From assembly GCF_934307085.1 (NCBI RefSeq), contig NZ_CAKRCF010000006.1:21494-85493 (forward strand): 64,000 nt of DNA, written 5' to 3'. A model generated the notes under the pieces. It saw only the letters and a list, made by a program, of their open reading frames with translations. It was not told where the DNA came from and did not search any database. Positions 37,257 through 47,281 of the stretch are shown here, piece after piece (the stretch's first letter is position 1; the number at the start of each line of letters is the position of its first letter). The translations under genes and the position numbers were made by a program. This stretch comes from an uncultured Anaerobutyricum sp. (lineage in GTDB: Bacteria; Bacillota; Clostridia; Lachnospirales; Lachnospiraceae).

Positions 37257-38252
37257 ATGCCAGCAAGAAAGAGGGTTAAAGATTTATACGAACTGGTTAT
37301 GGATTTTTTGAAAAAATGCAGTGATGATCATGTGGGAGCATTTGGGGCGATGTCCGCCTTTTTTATACTCCTTTCTATTTTTCCGTTTATGATATTCCTG
37401 CTGACCTTAACCAGATACATTCCTTTTTCAAAAGATGACATCATAGTGATACTGACAAGAATGATTTCTTTTGAAGAAGGGTCATTGATTAAAAGTATTG
37501 TAAATGAAATTTATCGAAAGACGGGAACTACAGTATCGGCGATTTCTATCGTTGCAGCATTGTGGTCTGCTTCGCGTGGGGTTTATTCTATTGTTATTGG
37601 ATTGAATTCTGTGTATGATATTGATGAGAATAGAAATTACTTTATGATACGTCTTTTTAGTCTGGGGTATACATTACTATTTGCACTTATGATAAGCGTC
37701 ATGCTTGTAATATGGGTATTTGGAAATAGTTTATACAGCTATGTTCGCAGGAGATTTCCTTTTGTAGTTCCAATACTTGGATATTTTATGCATAAAAGAA
37801 TTGTATTTTCTCTGATATTTCTCACACTGTTATTTATGATAATTTATAAATGGATTCCAAATAGAGTGTCAAGTTTTCGGAAACAGTTTCCAGGAGCATT
37901 GATTGCAACACTTGGCTGGGTAGCGGTTTCTGTAGGCTGCTCTATTTATATGGATAACTTTACGAATTTCTCTTACATTTATGGAAGTATGGCTGGAATT
38001 ATGATTTTACTTTTATGGCTGTATTTTTGTATGTCGATGGTTTTTTATGGTGCGGAGGTTAATTATTTCTTCGAAAATAAGGATAATTACCATTTACTTA
38101 TCCGAACGCTTCGTCCGAACTGGCGTAAGCAGCAAAGAGCACAGACGGAGAAGATGCGTCAGAAGTCGAAGGATGAGAGAGCAGACAGAAAGAAGAATAA
38201 AAAGGAAGCAGCAAAAAGCAAGATGGGAAAGGAACAAAAGTCTGAGGAGTAG
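37257..38252 (+). CDS. YihY/BrkB family membrane protein
   Basis: 331 aa. Six membrane helices fill residues 25-285, including the family-typical GAFGAMSAFFILLSIFPFMIFLL and FYGAEVNYFFE (the latter near 265). The last 50 residues are a highly basic Lys/Arg tail (RKKNKKEAAKSK), probably cytoplasmic. The old label ribonuclease BN is not supported; the function is unknown. Good ribosome site GAGGAGAAAG. ydcF-like gene starts 18 nt later. Confidence 0.88.
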   Translation: MPARKRVKDLYELVMDFLKKCSDDHVGAFGAMSAFFILLSIFPFMIFLLTLTRYIPFSKDDIIVILTRMISFEEGSLIKSIVNEIYRKTGTTVSAISIVAALWSASRGVYSIVIGLNSVYDIDENRNYFMIRLFSLGYTLLFALMISVMLVIWVFGNSLYSYVRRRFPFVVPILGYFMHKRIVFSLIFLTLLFMIIYKWIPNRVSSFRKQFPGALIATLGWVAVSVGCSIYMDNFTNFSYIYGSMAGIMILLLWLYFCMSMVFYGAEVNYFFENKDNYHLLIRTLRPNWRKQQRAQTEKMRQKSKDERADRKKNKKEAAKSKMGKEQKSEE

Positions 38253-38270
38253 AGAATAGAAGGTAGAAAA

Positions 38271-38882
38271 ATGTATCATTTAGATAAAAAACAAATTCAG
38301 GAAATTACGGATTATATATTTTTAGAAGACAAACTCGAAAAAGCCGATGCGATATTTATTCCGGGTTGTGCCAGACCAGAACATACGGAGGAAGCGGCAA
38401 GGCTTTATAAAGATGGATATGCGCCGCTGTTATTGCCGTCAGGCGGCTATACCAAAGTACAGGGAAGTTTTCAAGGTGTCTCAGAGGAAGGACAAAAATA
38501 CGGAACAGACTTTGCCTGTGAGGCAGATTTCCTAGAGGCAGTCCTGGTACAGAATGGCGTTCCGGCTTCTGACGTTTTAAAGGAATGTGAGGCAACCTAT
38601 ACATTAGAGAATGCAGAAAAAACAAAAGTCTTACTTGAGCAGGAGGGGATTCATTTGAAGAAGGCAATCCTTTGCTGCAAGGCACATCATTCCAGACGGT
38701 CGTATCTTTATTATTCAATGGTTTTTCCAGAGGTAAAGATACTAGTGCATCCGGTAGTTGTAGATGGTATTTCCAAAGAGGCTTGGTACAAGACAGCCGA
38801 GGGAAGAAAGACTGTACTTGGAGAGTTTTCAAGAATGGGTCAACAGCTTTTGATGATGGAAGGTCGGATTGCATGGGATTAA
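38271..38882 (+). CDS. YdcF-like DUF218 protein
   Basis: 203 aa, Rossmann-like DUF218 fold: ADAIFIPGCARPEHTEEAARLY at the start, LLLPSGGYTK, and CEATYTLENAEKTKVLL, where ordinary family members have the ExxSxNTxENA motif. CCKAHHSRRSYLYY and the C-terminal GEFSRMGQQL follow. Family members lack a firm biochemical role; some act in envelope metabolism. No N-terminal helix, so it is cytoplasmic. Confidence 0.85.
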   Translation: MYHLDKKQIQEITDYIFLEDKLEKADAIFIPGCARPEHTEEAARLYKDGYAPLLLPSGGYTKVQGSFQGVSEEGQKYGTDFACEADFLEAVLVQNGVPASDVLKECEATYTLENAEKTKVLLEQEGIHLKKAILCCKAHHSRRSYLYYSMVFPEVKILVHPVVVDGISKEAWYKTAEGRKTVLGEFSRMGQQLLMMEGRIAWD

Positions 38883-39002
38883 TATACTATTGAAGTCTTT
38901 CTCGTACTTGTTTTTGTAGCAGATTTTCCGCCAGAATATTTTTAAACATGCTTTAAGTGTCCTTGAATTTGATTAATGTTAGAGAGAAATTCAGGATAGC
39001 CC

Positions 39003-39031
39003 TTGACATTAATTTTTCCCTGCGTTACAAT
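39003..39031 (+). promoter_or_regulatory. Promoter of the pheST T-box transcript
   Basis: TTGACA (39003-39008), 17-nt spacer, TACAAT (39026-39031). Confidence 0.8.
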
Positions 39032-39037
39032 GTTATT

Positions 39038-39320
39038 CATTGAAAAAGCGTTGAAAGTGGGGCTTTTGCCCACAGTAGAAGTATGATGTACCGTTAGAGA
39101 AGGAGAATCATCGGCTGGAAGTTCTCCGAGGCTCCGTTATATTTCGAATTTCCACACTGGAGCTGCATTTCGGAGACTGATTCGTAATCAGGTAAGGAAT
39201 GTCGTATGCGCACGTTACGCGTGAATGAGAGCCTGAATAACATTTAGTATATTCAGGAATCAGGGTGGTATCGCGGATTTATTCGTCCCTTTTTAATTTC
39301 GGTTAAAAAGGGACTTTTTT
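39038..39320 (+). promoter_or_regulatory. T-box leader (phenylalanine) of pheS
   Basis: tRNA-sensing leader. The T-box sequence AGGGTGGTATCGCGG is at 39262-39276. Stem I carries GTTGAAAGTGGGG-type elements, and the likely specifier codon is TTC (Phe) in GAATTTCCACACTGGAG near 39150. The terminator stem GTCCCTTTTT / AAAAAGGGAC (39285-39314) with a U run competes with the antiterminator. Uncharged tRNA-Phe would allow readthrough into pheS, which starts 175 nt later. Confidence 0.92.
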
Positions 39321-39495
39321 ATTTTTTATAATATAAAAACTGCCAGATAAAGATTATTAAAGCAGGGATATAATTTTACAGATTTATTTAAAATAAAGGG
39401 ACCCTATTAAAAATTTCTGATAGTTATAAGTTTAATAAAAAAACGTTATCATCATTTTACCAAAGTAAATTAATTTAAAAATAAAGGAGTTTATC

Positions 39496-40515
39496 ATGAA
39501 AGAGAAAATCGAGCAGATTCGTCAGCAGGCACTTGCTGCAATTGAAGATGCAGCAGGCATTGACAAGCTTAATGATGTTAAAGTTGCTTTCCTTGGTAAA
39601 AAAGGACAGTTATCCAGTCTGTTAAAAGGAATGAAGGATGTTGCACCAGAAGACAGACCAAAGGTAGGTCAGATGGTGAATGAGGCACGTGCCGGCATTG
39701 AAGCAAAGATGGAGGAGAAGAGAACAGCTATCCAGAAGAAACTTCGTGAAGAGAAGATGAAAAAGGAAGTTATTGATGTAACTTTACCAGGTAAAAAGGT
39801 GGCTGTTGGACATCGTCATCCGAACCAAATTGCATTAGATGACCTTGAAAGAGTATTCATCGGTATGGGTTACGAAGTAGTAGAAGGTCCTGAAGTAGAA
39901 TATGACCACTATAACTTCGAACTGTTAAATATCCCTGCAAATCACCCTGCAAAGGACGAACAGGATACATTCTATATCACAAAAGATATCCTTCTTCGAA
40001 CACAGACATCACCGGTACAGGCACGTATCATGGAAACAGGCCGTATGCCAATCCGTGTTATCGCTCCAGGCCGTGTATTCCGTTCTGACGAAGTAGATGC
40101 AACACACTCTCCATCTTTCCATCAGGTAGAAGGACTTGTAGTAGATAAGGGAATTACATTTGCTGACTTAAAGGGAACATTACAGCAGTGGGCAGAGGAA
40201 TTTTTCGGGCCAGATACAAAAGTTAAGTTCCGTCCACATCATTTCCCATTCACAGAGCCAAGTGCTGAAGTAGATGTATCCTGCTTTAAATGTGGTGGAA
40301 AAGGATGCCGTATGTGTAAGGGAAGCGGCTGGATTGAGATTCTTGGATGTGGAATGGTACATCCTAAGGTATTAAGTGACTGCGGAATTGACCCAGAAGT
40401 ATATTCAGGATTCGCATTTGGAATCGGACTTGAGAGAGTTACCCTCTTAAAATACGAGATTGATGATATGCGTCTGTTATATGAGAACGATGCTAGATTC
40501 CTTAAGCAGTTCTAG
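39496..40515 (+). CDS. pheS: Phenylalanyl-tRNA synthetase alpha subunit
   Basis: Catalytic subunit of the alpha2-beta2 enzyme that charges tRNA-Phe. Coiled-coil N-terminus (1-90), then class II motif 2 region VFRSDEVDATHSPSFHQVEG and motif 3 FGIGLERVTLLKY. A small cysteine cluster FKCGGKGCRMCKGSGW near residue 265 is the extra element seen in many Firmicutes PheS. 339 aa. Its TAG stop lies in the terminus of a small repeat, which separates it from pheT. Confidence 0.97.
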   Translation: MKEKIEQIRQQALAAIEDAAGIDKLNDVKVAFLGKKGQLSSLLKGMKDVAPEDRPKVGQMVNEARAGIEAKMEEKRTAIQKKLREEKMKKEVIDVTLPGKKVAVGHRHPNQIALDDLERVFIGMGYEVVEGPEVEYDHYNFELLNIPANHPAKDEQDTFYITKDILLRTQTSPVQARIMETGRMPIRVIAPGRVFRSDEVDATHSPSFHQVEGLVVDKGITFADLKGTLQQWAEEFFGPDTKVKFRPHHFPFTEPSAEVDVSCFKCGGKGCRMCKGSGWIEILGCGMVHPKVLSDCGIDPEVYSGFAFGIGLERVTLLKYEIDDMRLLYENDARFLKQF

Positions 40516-40572
40516 AGCATGTTTGAAAAATCATTCCTGCAATCTACAGAAAGAATTATTCAAACATTTTTT
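40513..40572. repeat. Small TA repeat between pheS and pheT
   Basis: TAGAGCATGTTTGAA at 40513-40527 (with TA start) and TTCAAACATTTTTTA at 40559-40573 are inverted termini (TGTTTGAA exact). 58-60 bp in total, a shorter version of the element at 16388. It fills the start of the 179-bp pheS-pheT gap. Confidence 0.6.
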
Positions 40573-40694
40573 AGTAAGACCGAGAAATCTAATTCGATGA
40601 AATGTAAAAAGGTTAGCATGATGAGAAACTAGAATTATCCCGGTAAGATAAATTCAAAATATATTCAAATTTATAGATATAAAAGGAGACAAAA

Positions 40695-43121
40695 ATGAAT
40701 ACACCAATTTCATGGATTAAAGCATATGTTCCAGATTTGGATTGTACTGTACAGGAATATGTAGACAAGATGACTCTGTCTGGTTCCCACGTAGAAAATG
40801 CAGTATACCTTGATAAGAATCTGGAGAAGATCGTTGTTGGACGAATTGAAAAAATCGAGAAACACCCAGATGCTGATAAATTAGTTATCTGTCAGGTAAA
40901 TGTAGGTGATGAGGAAGTACAGATTGTAACAGGTGCGTCTAATGTATTTAAGGGAGCTATGGTTCCTGTTGTTTTAGATGGCGGACGTGTTGCGGGTGGA
41001 CATGACGGAAGTCCAAATCCTGAAAATGGAATTAAGATTAAAAAAGGTAAACTTCGTGGAGTTCCTTCTTACGGTATGATGTGTTCTATCGAAGAATTAG
41101 GAAGCACTCGCGATATGTATCCAGAAGCACCAGAAGACGGTATTTACATTTTTGATGAGAGCAAAGATGTAAAACCAGGTGATGATGCTGTGGCAGCATT
41201 AGGACTTCGTGATGCAGTTGTAGAATTTGAAATTACTTCTAACCGTGTAGACTGCTTCAGCATGATTGGTATGGCAAGAGAAGCAGCAGCTACATTTGAA
41301 AAGCCATTCTATGCTCCAGAAGTAAAAGAAGTTGGAAATAGTGAAAAAGCAGAAGATTATATCTCTGTAGAGGTAGAAGCTACTGACTTATGTCCAAGAT
41401 ACACAGCAAGAATTGTAAAGAATATCAAGTTAGCTCCATCACCAGAATGGATGCAGAGAAGACTTGCAGCTATGGGGATTCGTCCAATCAACAACATCGT
41501 AGATATCACAAACTACGTTATGGAGGAGTATGGCCAGCCAATGCACGCATATGACTTAGATAAAATCAGAGGTCATAAAATCGTTGTAAAACGTGCGAAT
41601 GACGGTGATGTGTACACAACACTTGACGGACAGGAAAGAAAGCTCGACAAAGATGTATTAATGATCAACGATGCAGAAGGTCCTGTTGGTATTGCCGGTA
41701 TCATGGGTGGAGAAAATTCCATGGTTACAGATGATATTCAGACAATGCTTTTCGAGGCAGCTACATTTGATGGAACAAATATCCGTCTTTCTTCTAAAAG
41801 AATCGGTCTTAGAACAGATGCTTCCGGTAAGTTTGAAAAAGGTCTTGACCCAGAGAACGCATTAGAAGCGATCAACCGTGCCTGCCAGTTAGTAGAAGAA
41901 TTAGGTGCCGGTGAAGTTGTTGGTGGTGTTGTAGATGTATATCCAAATCCAGTAGAAGATGTAAAGATTCCTTTCGAGCCAGCAAAATACAATAAGCTTC
42001 TTGGAACAAATGTATCTGAAGAAAAGATGATGGAATACTTTGACCGTCTTGAAATCGGTTACGACAAAGAAACAAATATGTTACTCATCCCATCTTTCCG
42101 TCAGGATTTAAGATGTTCTGCAGATATCGCAGAAGAAGTAGCAAGATTCTTTGGATATGATAACATTCCTACCACACTTCCTCACGGCGAGGCAACTGCA
42201 GGTAAAAAGTCATTTGCTGCAAGAGTAGAAGATGTTGTTATGAACATCGCTGAGCAGAACGGATTCTGCGGCGGAATGTGCTATTCCTTTGAAAGTCCTA
42301 AAGTATTTGATAAATTACTTCTTGCTGACAACGACCCATTACGTCAGGCAATCGTAATCGCAAACCCACTTGGAGAAGATTACAGTATCATGAGAACGAT
42401 CGAGTTAAATGGTATTTTAACTTCTTTAGCAGGTAACTATAACCACAGAAATAAAAATGTACGTCTCTACGAAATCGGTAACGTATATCTTCCAAAGGCT
42501 CTGCCATTAACAGAACTTCCAGACGAAAGAAAGCGTTTAACTCTCGGTATGTACGGCGAGTGTGACTTCTTCCTGTTAAAAGGTGTTCTTGAGGAAATGT
42601 TCTTAAAACTTGGTCTTGACGGCAAAGTTGACTTCGAGCCATCTCAGGAAAAACCTTTCTTACACCCAGGAAGACAGGCACTCATTTATGTAGGCGGAGC
42701 TTATGCCGGATTTATCGGACAGGTACATCCAGAAGTATGCGAAAACTACGACATGAAGTGTGAAGCATATGTAGCAGGAATCGACCTTCCAACTGTTACA
42801 GAAAAGGCTACTTTCGACAGAAGATACGAAGGCGTAGCAAAATACCCTGCAGTAAACAGAGACTTAAGTCTTGTTATGAAAAAAGATGTTTTCGTAGGAA
42901 GCCTTGAAAAAGTAATGAAAGAAAAAGGCGGAAAGTTATTAGAGAGCATCCAGTTATTTGACGTTTACGAAGGTTCTCAGATTGAAGAAGGATATAAATC
43001 TGTTGCATTCAGCCTTGTATTCCGTTCTCCAGAACGAAGCTTAGAAGCTGCTGAGATTAACAAGATCGTAGATAAGATTCTTAAAGAACTTGAAAAAATG
43101 GGAGTTGAATTAAGAGCATGA
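40695..43121 (+). CDS. pheT: Phenylalanyl-tRNA synthetase beta subunit
   Basis: Editing and tRNA-binding subunit. N-terminal EMAP-type tRNA-binding domain (about 40-150: [25 protein letters not shown] in part), B3/4 editing domain, B5 DNA-binding-like region ([18 protein letters not shown]), the catalytic-like core, and a C-terminal ferredoxin-fold anticodon-binding domain ([19 protein letters not shown] in part). 808 aa. Its TGA overlaps the ATG of queA. Confidence 0.97.
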   Translation: MNTPISWIKAYVPDLDCTVQEYVDKMTLSGSHVENAVYLDKNLEKIVVGRIEKIEKHPDADKLVICQVNVGDEEVQIVTGASNVFKGAMVPVVLDGGRVAGGHDGSPNPENGIKIKKGKLRGVPSYGMMCSIEELGSTRDMYPEAPEDGIYIFDESKDVKPGDDAVAALGLRDAVVEFEITSNRVDCFSMIGMAREAAATFEKPFYAPEVKEVGNSEKAEDYISVEVEATDLCPRYTARIVKNIKLAPSPEWMQRRLAAMGIRPINNIVDITNYVMEEYGQPMHAYDLDKIRGHKIVVKRANDGDVYTTLDGQERKLDKDVLMINDAEGPVGIAGIMGGENSMVTDDIQTMLFEAATFDGTNIRLSSKRIGLRTDASGKFEKGLDPENALEAINRACQLVEELGAGEVVGGVVDVYPNPVEDVKIPFEPAKYNKLLGTNVSEEKMMEYFDRLEIGYDKETNMLLIPSFRQDLRCSADIAEEVARFFGYDNIPTTLPHGEATAGKKSFAARVEDVVMNIAEQNGFCGGMCYSFESPKVFDKLLLADNDPLRQAIVIANPLGEDYSIMRTIELNGILTSLAGNYNHRNKNVRLYEIGNVYLPKALPLTELPDERKRLTLGMYGECDFFLLKGVLEEMFLKLGLDGKVDFEPSQEKPFLHPGRQALIYVGGAYAGFIGQVHPEVCENYDMKCEAYVAGIDLPTVTEKATFDRRYEGVAKYPAVNRDLSLVMKKDVFVGSLEKVMKEKGGKLLESIQLFDVYEGSQIEEGYKSVAFSLVFRSPERSLEAAEINKIVDKILKELEKMGVELRA

Positions 43122-44146
43122 TGAAAACAAGTGATTTTAATTTTGATCTTCCGCAGGAACTGATTGCTCAGGATCCACTCGAAGACCGTTCTTCATCAAG
43201 ATTGATGGTTCTTAATAAGGAAAGCGGTGAGGTAACTCACCGTATTTTCCATGACATTACAGAGTATCTTCATCCGGGAGACTGTCTGGTTATCAACGAC
43301 ACAAAGGTTATTCCTGCACGTCTTATCGGAACAAAAGAGGATACCGGAGCCCACATTGAAATTCTTTTATTAAAAAGAAAAGAGAATGATGTTTGGGAAA
43401 CACTTGTAAAACCAGGTAAGAAATGCCGTCCGGGTGCAAGAGTTGTCTTCGGAAATGGAGAGCTGAAAGCAGAAATCGTTGACGTATTAGAAGACGGAAA
43501 CCGTCTTGTACATTTTGAATATGAAGGAATTTTTGAAGAAGTATTAGACCGCCTCGGACAGATGCCTCTGCCGCCATATATCACACATAAATTACAGGAT
43601 AAAAACCGTTATCAGACCGTTTACGCAAAGTATGAAGGTTCCGCAGCTGCACCAACAGCCGGACTTCATTTTACAAAAGAACTGTTAAAACAGATTGAAG
43701 ATATGGGTGTAAATATCGCCCGTGTGACACTCCATGTCGGACTCGGAACTTTCCGCCCGGTAAAAGTGGAAAATGTACTCGAACACCATATGCATTCTGA
43801 ATACTATAACGTAACAGAAACCGCAGCGAAAATGATTAATGACACTAAGAAAAAGGGTGGCAGAATCATTGCAGTTGGAACGACAAGTACAAGAACACTC
43901 GAATCTGTGGCAGATGAGAATGGGGTTATCCATCCGGGCTGTGGTAATACAGAAATCTTCATCTATCCAGGTTATAAATTTAAGGCAATTGATTGCCTGA
44001 TCACGAACTTCCATTTGCCAGAATCTACTTTGTTAATGCTTGTATCTGCATTGGCAGGGAAAGAGCATATTATGGCAGCGTATGAGGAGGCAGTGAAGGA
44101 GAGATATCGTTTCTTCTCCTTTGGAGATGCGATGTTTATTCAGTAA
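43118..44146 (+). CDS. queA: S-adenosylmethionine:tRNA ribosyltransferase-isomerase
   Basis: Transfers and rearranges the ribosyl part of SAM onto preQ1-tRNA, making epoxyqueuosine. [21 protein letters not shown] at the N-terminus (in part), [37 protein letters not shown], and the C-terminal [15 protein letters not shown]. 342 aa, normal. It overlaps pheT (ATGATG at 43118), so it is made from the T-box-controlled transcript, away from the preQ1-controlled que operon. A long repeat copy starts right after the stop. Confidence 0.96.
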   Translation: MMKTSDFNFDLPQELIAQDPLEDRSSSRLMVLNKESGEVTHRIFHDITEYLHPGDCLVINDTKVIPARLIGTKEDTGAHIEILLLKRKENDVWETLVKPGKKCRPGARVVFGNGELKAEIVDVLEDGNRLVHFEYEGIFEEVLDRLGQMPLPPYITHKLQDKNRYQTVYAKYEGSAAAPTAGLHFTKELLKQIEDMGVNIARVTLHVGLGTFRPVKVENVLEHHMHSEYYNVTETAAKMINDTKKKGGRIIAVGTTSTRTLESVADENGVIHPGCGNTEIFIYPGYKFKAIDCLITNFHLPESTLLMLVSALAGKEHIMAAYEEAVKERYRFFSFGDAMFIQ

Positions 44147-44147
44147 A

Positions 44148-44368
44148 TTCCGATTTGTTGAGTTGGTAACAGACGCCGCTGTAGAGAAGGTTGTGCTCGG
44201 ATTGTCAAAAGTAATATTGAACAGAGAGACTAAAACATCTCCTATTTTGAGCTGTTGCGCTAAACGTTCCATTTTGCCCAGTAAAGCAGAAACTTCGCAG
44301 TAACGAATGCGAAGTTTCTATGGTCAAAATTTTCTAATGCGGCTGTCTGATCTATTACTAACAAATCA
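44148..44368. repeat. Long inverted-repeat element, copy B1 (right arm shortened)
   Basis: Starts directly after queA with GATTTGTTGAGTTGG and AACAGACGCCGCTGTAGAG, then GGATTGTCAAAAGTAATATTG and the core TTGCGCTAAACGTTCC. The apical stem is perfect, AGAAACTTCGCA / TGCGAAGTTTCT with an 8-nt loop. The right arm jumps from TCAAAATT directly to GCGGCTGTCTG and ends AACAAATC, so about 100 bp of the right arm are missing compared with copy A. Confidence 0.75.
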
Positions 44369-44540
44369 AGGAAAGTACCTGAGATTTTAGGCAGAAGCCT
44401 TTGACAATATACTTGAAGGATTCGGGGTTCTGGAGGATTACAATGTTATAGAAAAATATAACAGATTTATAATACAATAAACCATACAAAAAGAGAATCC
44501 TCTAATTCATCTCCTCTAATCTTTTCTATCAATTTATAGG

Positions 44541-44790
44541 AGTTAGCAAAAACAGCCGTTACAAAAGTTTTTTGCCGGATTTTACAAAGAATTTAGGAGA
44601 AAGAAACATAAAAATATCCTATTTTGTGATTTTGTGCTGCGGAATTTTGACCATAGGAACTTGGGACTCCTTTCTCCCAAGTTCCTGCTTTACTGGGCAA
44701 AATGGAGCGTTTAGCACAACGGAACAAAATAGGATATTTTTATGTTTCTTATCTAAAGACTTCTGAAAATTCGGCTACAGTGTCTTAAAT
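44541..44790. repeat. Long inverted-repeat element, copy B2
   Basis: A perfect 26-bp stem joins AGAAACATAAAAATATCC... (44602-44627) to its complement ending at 44749. Between are GTGATTTTGTGCTGCGGAA, the apical stem GGAACTTGGGA / TCCCAAGTTCC, and GCGTTTAGCACAACGGAAC, the same core as other copies but in the opposite orientation. Outer arms hold GCCGGATTTT and AATTCGGCTAC. Its right arm runs into the 3' end of the GNAT gene on the minus strand. Confidence 0.8.
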
Positions 44791-45707
44791 AACGGTGTTT
44801 GTTCAAACCGACAAATTTTTAAGTTATTTTTTTGGGCTAGTCGAATGGAGGCAATATTGTTTTTCTCTATTCTGGTAACAATTTCTGTGAAGCCCAAATA
44901 GTCCTTGCCGAAGTGAATCAGAGGAGGAAGAATTTCTGAGGCGATTCCTTGCTGACGCCATTTCTTCAGGATAGAGTAACCGATTTCGACACAGTATTCG
45001 TTAGAGTTGTTTTCGAGATATTTTTCGGGAGTTTTTTCAAAGTTTTGTTCAGAAAAATCTTCGGGGATTTTAAGATTTTTTTCTTTTGAGTTCAGAGTGT
45101 CTGAAGTTATTACATTTTCAAGTGGTGAAAAACCGACAATTCCTAAAAAGATTTCCTTTTCTTTATTGAAAATTCCATAAATTCCATATCCATAAAATGC
45201 ATATTGATTTTTTATATAATTTTGAAGAAATTCTTCGGCTTCTGCGTATGTGGTATAAGTTTGAGGAAAGAAGCAGCCGGAAGGATTGTTTTTATTTTCT
45301 TTTTGCAGTTGCAGAAGTTCAGGGAGTTGTCTGGTGGTGAGTTCTCGGATGATGCAGCGATTTGTGGTGATTATGGTTAGAGGTTTTTTATAATGTCTGC
45401 AATATACTTCATTTAAGAAAAATGGACTGAGTCCATCTGTATCTAAAATCAGCCACGGGGTCCCCATCAGGGATTCTTGCCTGTTATTTTTGTGCGAAAA
45501 TGCGATAATGGGAAGGTTGTGTGTGTTTGCAAGTTCGATGTTTTTGTCAAGGTCACATAAAATAAGCGAAAAATCTGGGAAATCAGTCAAGACAGGAAAC
45601 TCTTTAGAAATTATGAAATTTATGGTATAGTTAAAATATTCTGAGGAAAAATTCCGGGCAATATTATTTCCCTGGATTTCGTCCATAATAATAAAAAAGT
45701 TAAACAT
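44775..45707 (-). CDS. Two-part GNAT acetyltransferase
   Basis: 310 aa. The C-terminal half (from about 118, RCIIRELTTRQLPELLQLQ) is a GNAT domain of the RimJ/RimL look: GIFNKEKEIFLGIVGFSPLE, a Glu/Asn-rich insertion, then YSILKKWRQQGIASEILPPLI (acetyl-CoA motif) and LAQKNNLKICRFE. The N-terminal 115 residues form a separate small domain (SLILCDLDKNIELANTHNLPIIAF, in part) whose DLDKN and strand pattern recall a Rossmann/receiver-like fold; not identified. The last codons and the TAG stop lie inside the right arm of repeat copy B2. Confidence 0.75.
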   Translation of the reverse strand: MFNFFIIMDEIQGNNIARNFSSEYFNYTINFIISKEFPVLTDFPDFSLILCDLDKNIELANTHNLPIIAFSHKNNRQESLMGTPWLILDTDGLSPFFLNEVYCRHYKKPLTIITTNRCIIRELTTRQLPELLQLQKENKNNPSGCFFPQTYTTYAEAEEFLQNYIKNQYAFYGYGIYGIFNKEKEIFLGIVGFSPLENVITSDTLNSKEKNLKIPEDFSEQNFEKTPEKYLENNSNEYCVEIGYSILKKWRQQGIASEILPPLIHFGKDYLGFTEIVTRIEKNNIASIRLAQKNNLKICRFEQTPLFKTL

Positions 45708-45800
45708 AACAGAATACCTTTCATTTTATTTTTGTATATTCTTGTTTATCATACGAAAGAAAAGAAAGATTGTAAAGGATATCTGTTTTGGAGGTAAACA

Positions 45801-47279
45801 ATGCGAAAGGAAGAGAATACAGAAAAAGATGAGCTGTATGGTAAGCTGCAAGTTCATTTTATAGAGAATGTAGGGACAGAGGAATCTTTTGAAGAAAAAG
45901 AATCGGATTCCAGGAAACTTTCTATTGAGACAAAGGAGAACTCTACCTTAGTAAATAAAGAGAACAAGGTGGAGAAGAAAGTGAAAGAAGATGTAGAAAA
46001 AGCATCACCTAAATCAAAAGTGCAAAAGACAGATTCAGAATCGGGAGACTCAGACAAGCCAGATAACGAAGAGAATGAAAAAGAACAAAAAGGCAGACGA
46101 AAGCGCAGACATGCAAAGGCTGAAAGTCAGGAAGCAGAAGCTGTTGAAGAATCTTTTTATAAGGTTACAGGGGAGGCGGAAGAACGTAAGTCTCATCCTG
46201 TCAGGAATGCAATATTAGGATTGTTAGTTTTGATTCTTGTGGCAGGTGCGGTTGTATCCTACCCAATAGGAAAGGAATATTTTCAGGAGAAATCTGTAGC
46301 GGGTAAAGATATTGAAGTCACGATTGAAAAGGGAAGTACTTCAAGGGATGTAAGTGCGGTTCTTAAGAAAAAGGGTATCATTCGCTACGAAGCAGCATTC
46401 CTGCTGAAGTTATACTTCTCCGATTATAAAGGAAAGCTTCGCTATGGAACATTTGATTTAAATGATGGAATGAGCCTGAGTAAAGTTATTAAAGAACTGG
46501 CAACGCAGGACGGACAAAAAGAGAATAAATTCACTATTCCAGAAGGATATACGATTGAGATGACGGCAAGTAAGCTCGAAAAAGAAGGAATTATGTCTGC
46601 ACAGGAATTCCTTACCGCAGTAACGAATGCTGCGACAACATCAAAATATAAAGATATTCTTCCAGATAAGAAAAAAGTATTTTATCAGTTACAGGGATAT
46701 ATTTATCCAGACACTTATTATCTGGTAAAAGATATTACTGGTGACCAGCTTGTGGCGAAGATACTTGATGAATTTGATAAAAAGGTTGATCAGACAAGAC
46801 AGGAAAAAGCGAAAAAGCTTGGTATGTCTGTAGAGGAAGTTTTGATTCGTGCATCATTATTACAGAAAGAAACAGAGCTTCCAGAAGAATATCCAATTAT
46901 TGCAGGGGTTATTCAGAATCGCCTTGATAAAAAGATGAAGCTTCAGTTTGATTCCACTGCCGTATATGCAATAACAAAGGGACAGTACGGAATTGCGAGA
47001 GTAATGTACAAAGACTTAAAAGTGGATTCTCCATACAACACATACAAGTATAAAGGACTCCCAGTTGGCCCAATATGCAGTCCAAGCTTAGAGGCGATTG
47101 ATGGAGTATTGAATCCGCAGAAAAATGATTATCTGTATTTCCAGATGGATACAGTGAAGAATGATGGCTCCAATATTTTCAGTAAAACTTATGAGGAGCA
47201 TAAGGCGGCTTCTGCGACTACAGAAGCGGCAGCAGAAACTACAACAACGGCTGCGAAACAAAAAACAAAGAAGAAATAG
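45801..47279 (+). CDS. mltG: Endolytic murein transglycosylase MltG
   Basis: Cleaves nascent peptidoglycan strands to end their growth. 492 aa: an unusually long, highly charged cytoplasmic N-terminus (1-135, rich in Lys/Glu), one membrane helix (about 137-157), a LysM-like subdomain (about 165-235), and the YceG catalytic domain with ASLLQKETELPEEYP (catalytic Glu) and AGVIQNRLDKKMKLQFDSTAVYA (in part), then PYNTYKYKGLPVGPICSPS. An Ala/Thr-rich tail closes it. Copy E of the long repeat begins 2 nt after the stop. Confidence 0.92.
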   Translation: MRKEENTEKDELYGKLQVHFIENVGTEESFEEKESDSRKLSIETKENSTLVNKENKVEKKVKEDVEKASPKSKVQKTDSESGDSDKPDNEENEKEQKGRRKRRHAKAESQEAEAVEESFYKVTGEAEERKSHPVRNAILGLLVLILVAGAVVSYPIGKEYFQEKSVAGKDIEVTIEKGSTSRDVSAVLKKKGIIRYEAAFLLKLYFSDYKGKLRYGTFDLNDGMSLSKVIKELATQDGQKENKFTIPEGYTIEMTASKLEKEGIMSAQEFLTAVTNAATTSKYKDILPDKKKVFYQLQGYIYPDTYYLVKDITGDQLVAKILDEFDKKVDQTRQEKAKKLGMSVEEVLIRASLLQKETELPEEYPIIAGVIQNRLDKKMKLQFDSTAVYAITKGQYGIARVMYKDLKVDSPYNTYKYKGLPVGPICSPSLEAIDGVLNPQKNDYLYFQMDTVKNDGSNIFSKTYEEHKAASATTEAAAETTTTAAKQKTKKK

Positions 47280-47281
47280 AG

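Noticed and set aside
38883..38960. Possible degenerate small repeat (TTTTTAAACATGCTTTAAG, GTAGCAGATTTTC)
   Set aside because: The termini resemble the small TA repeat only at one side and the interior does not align convincingly.
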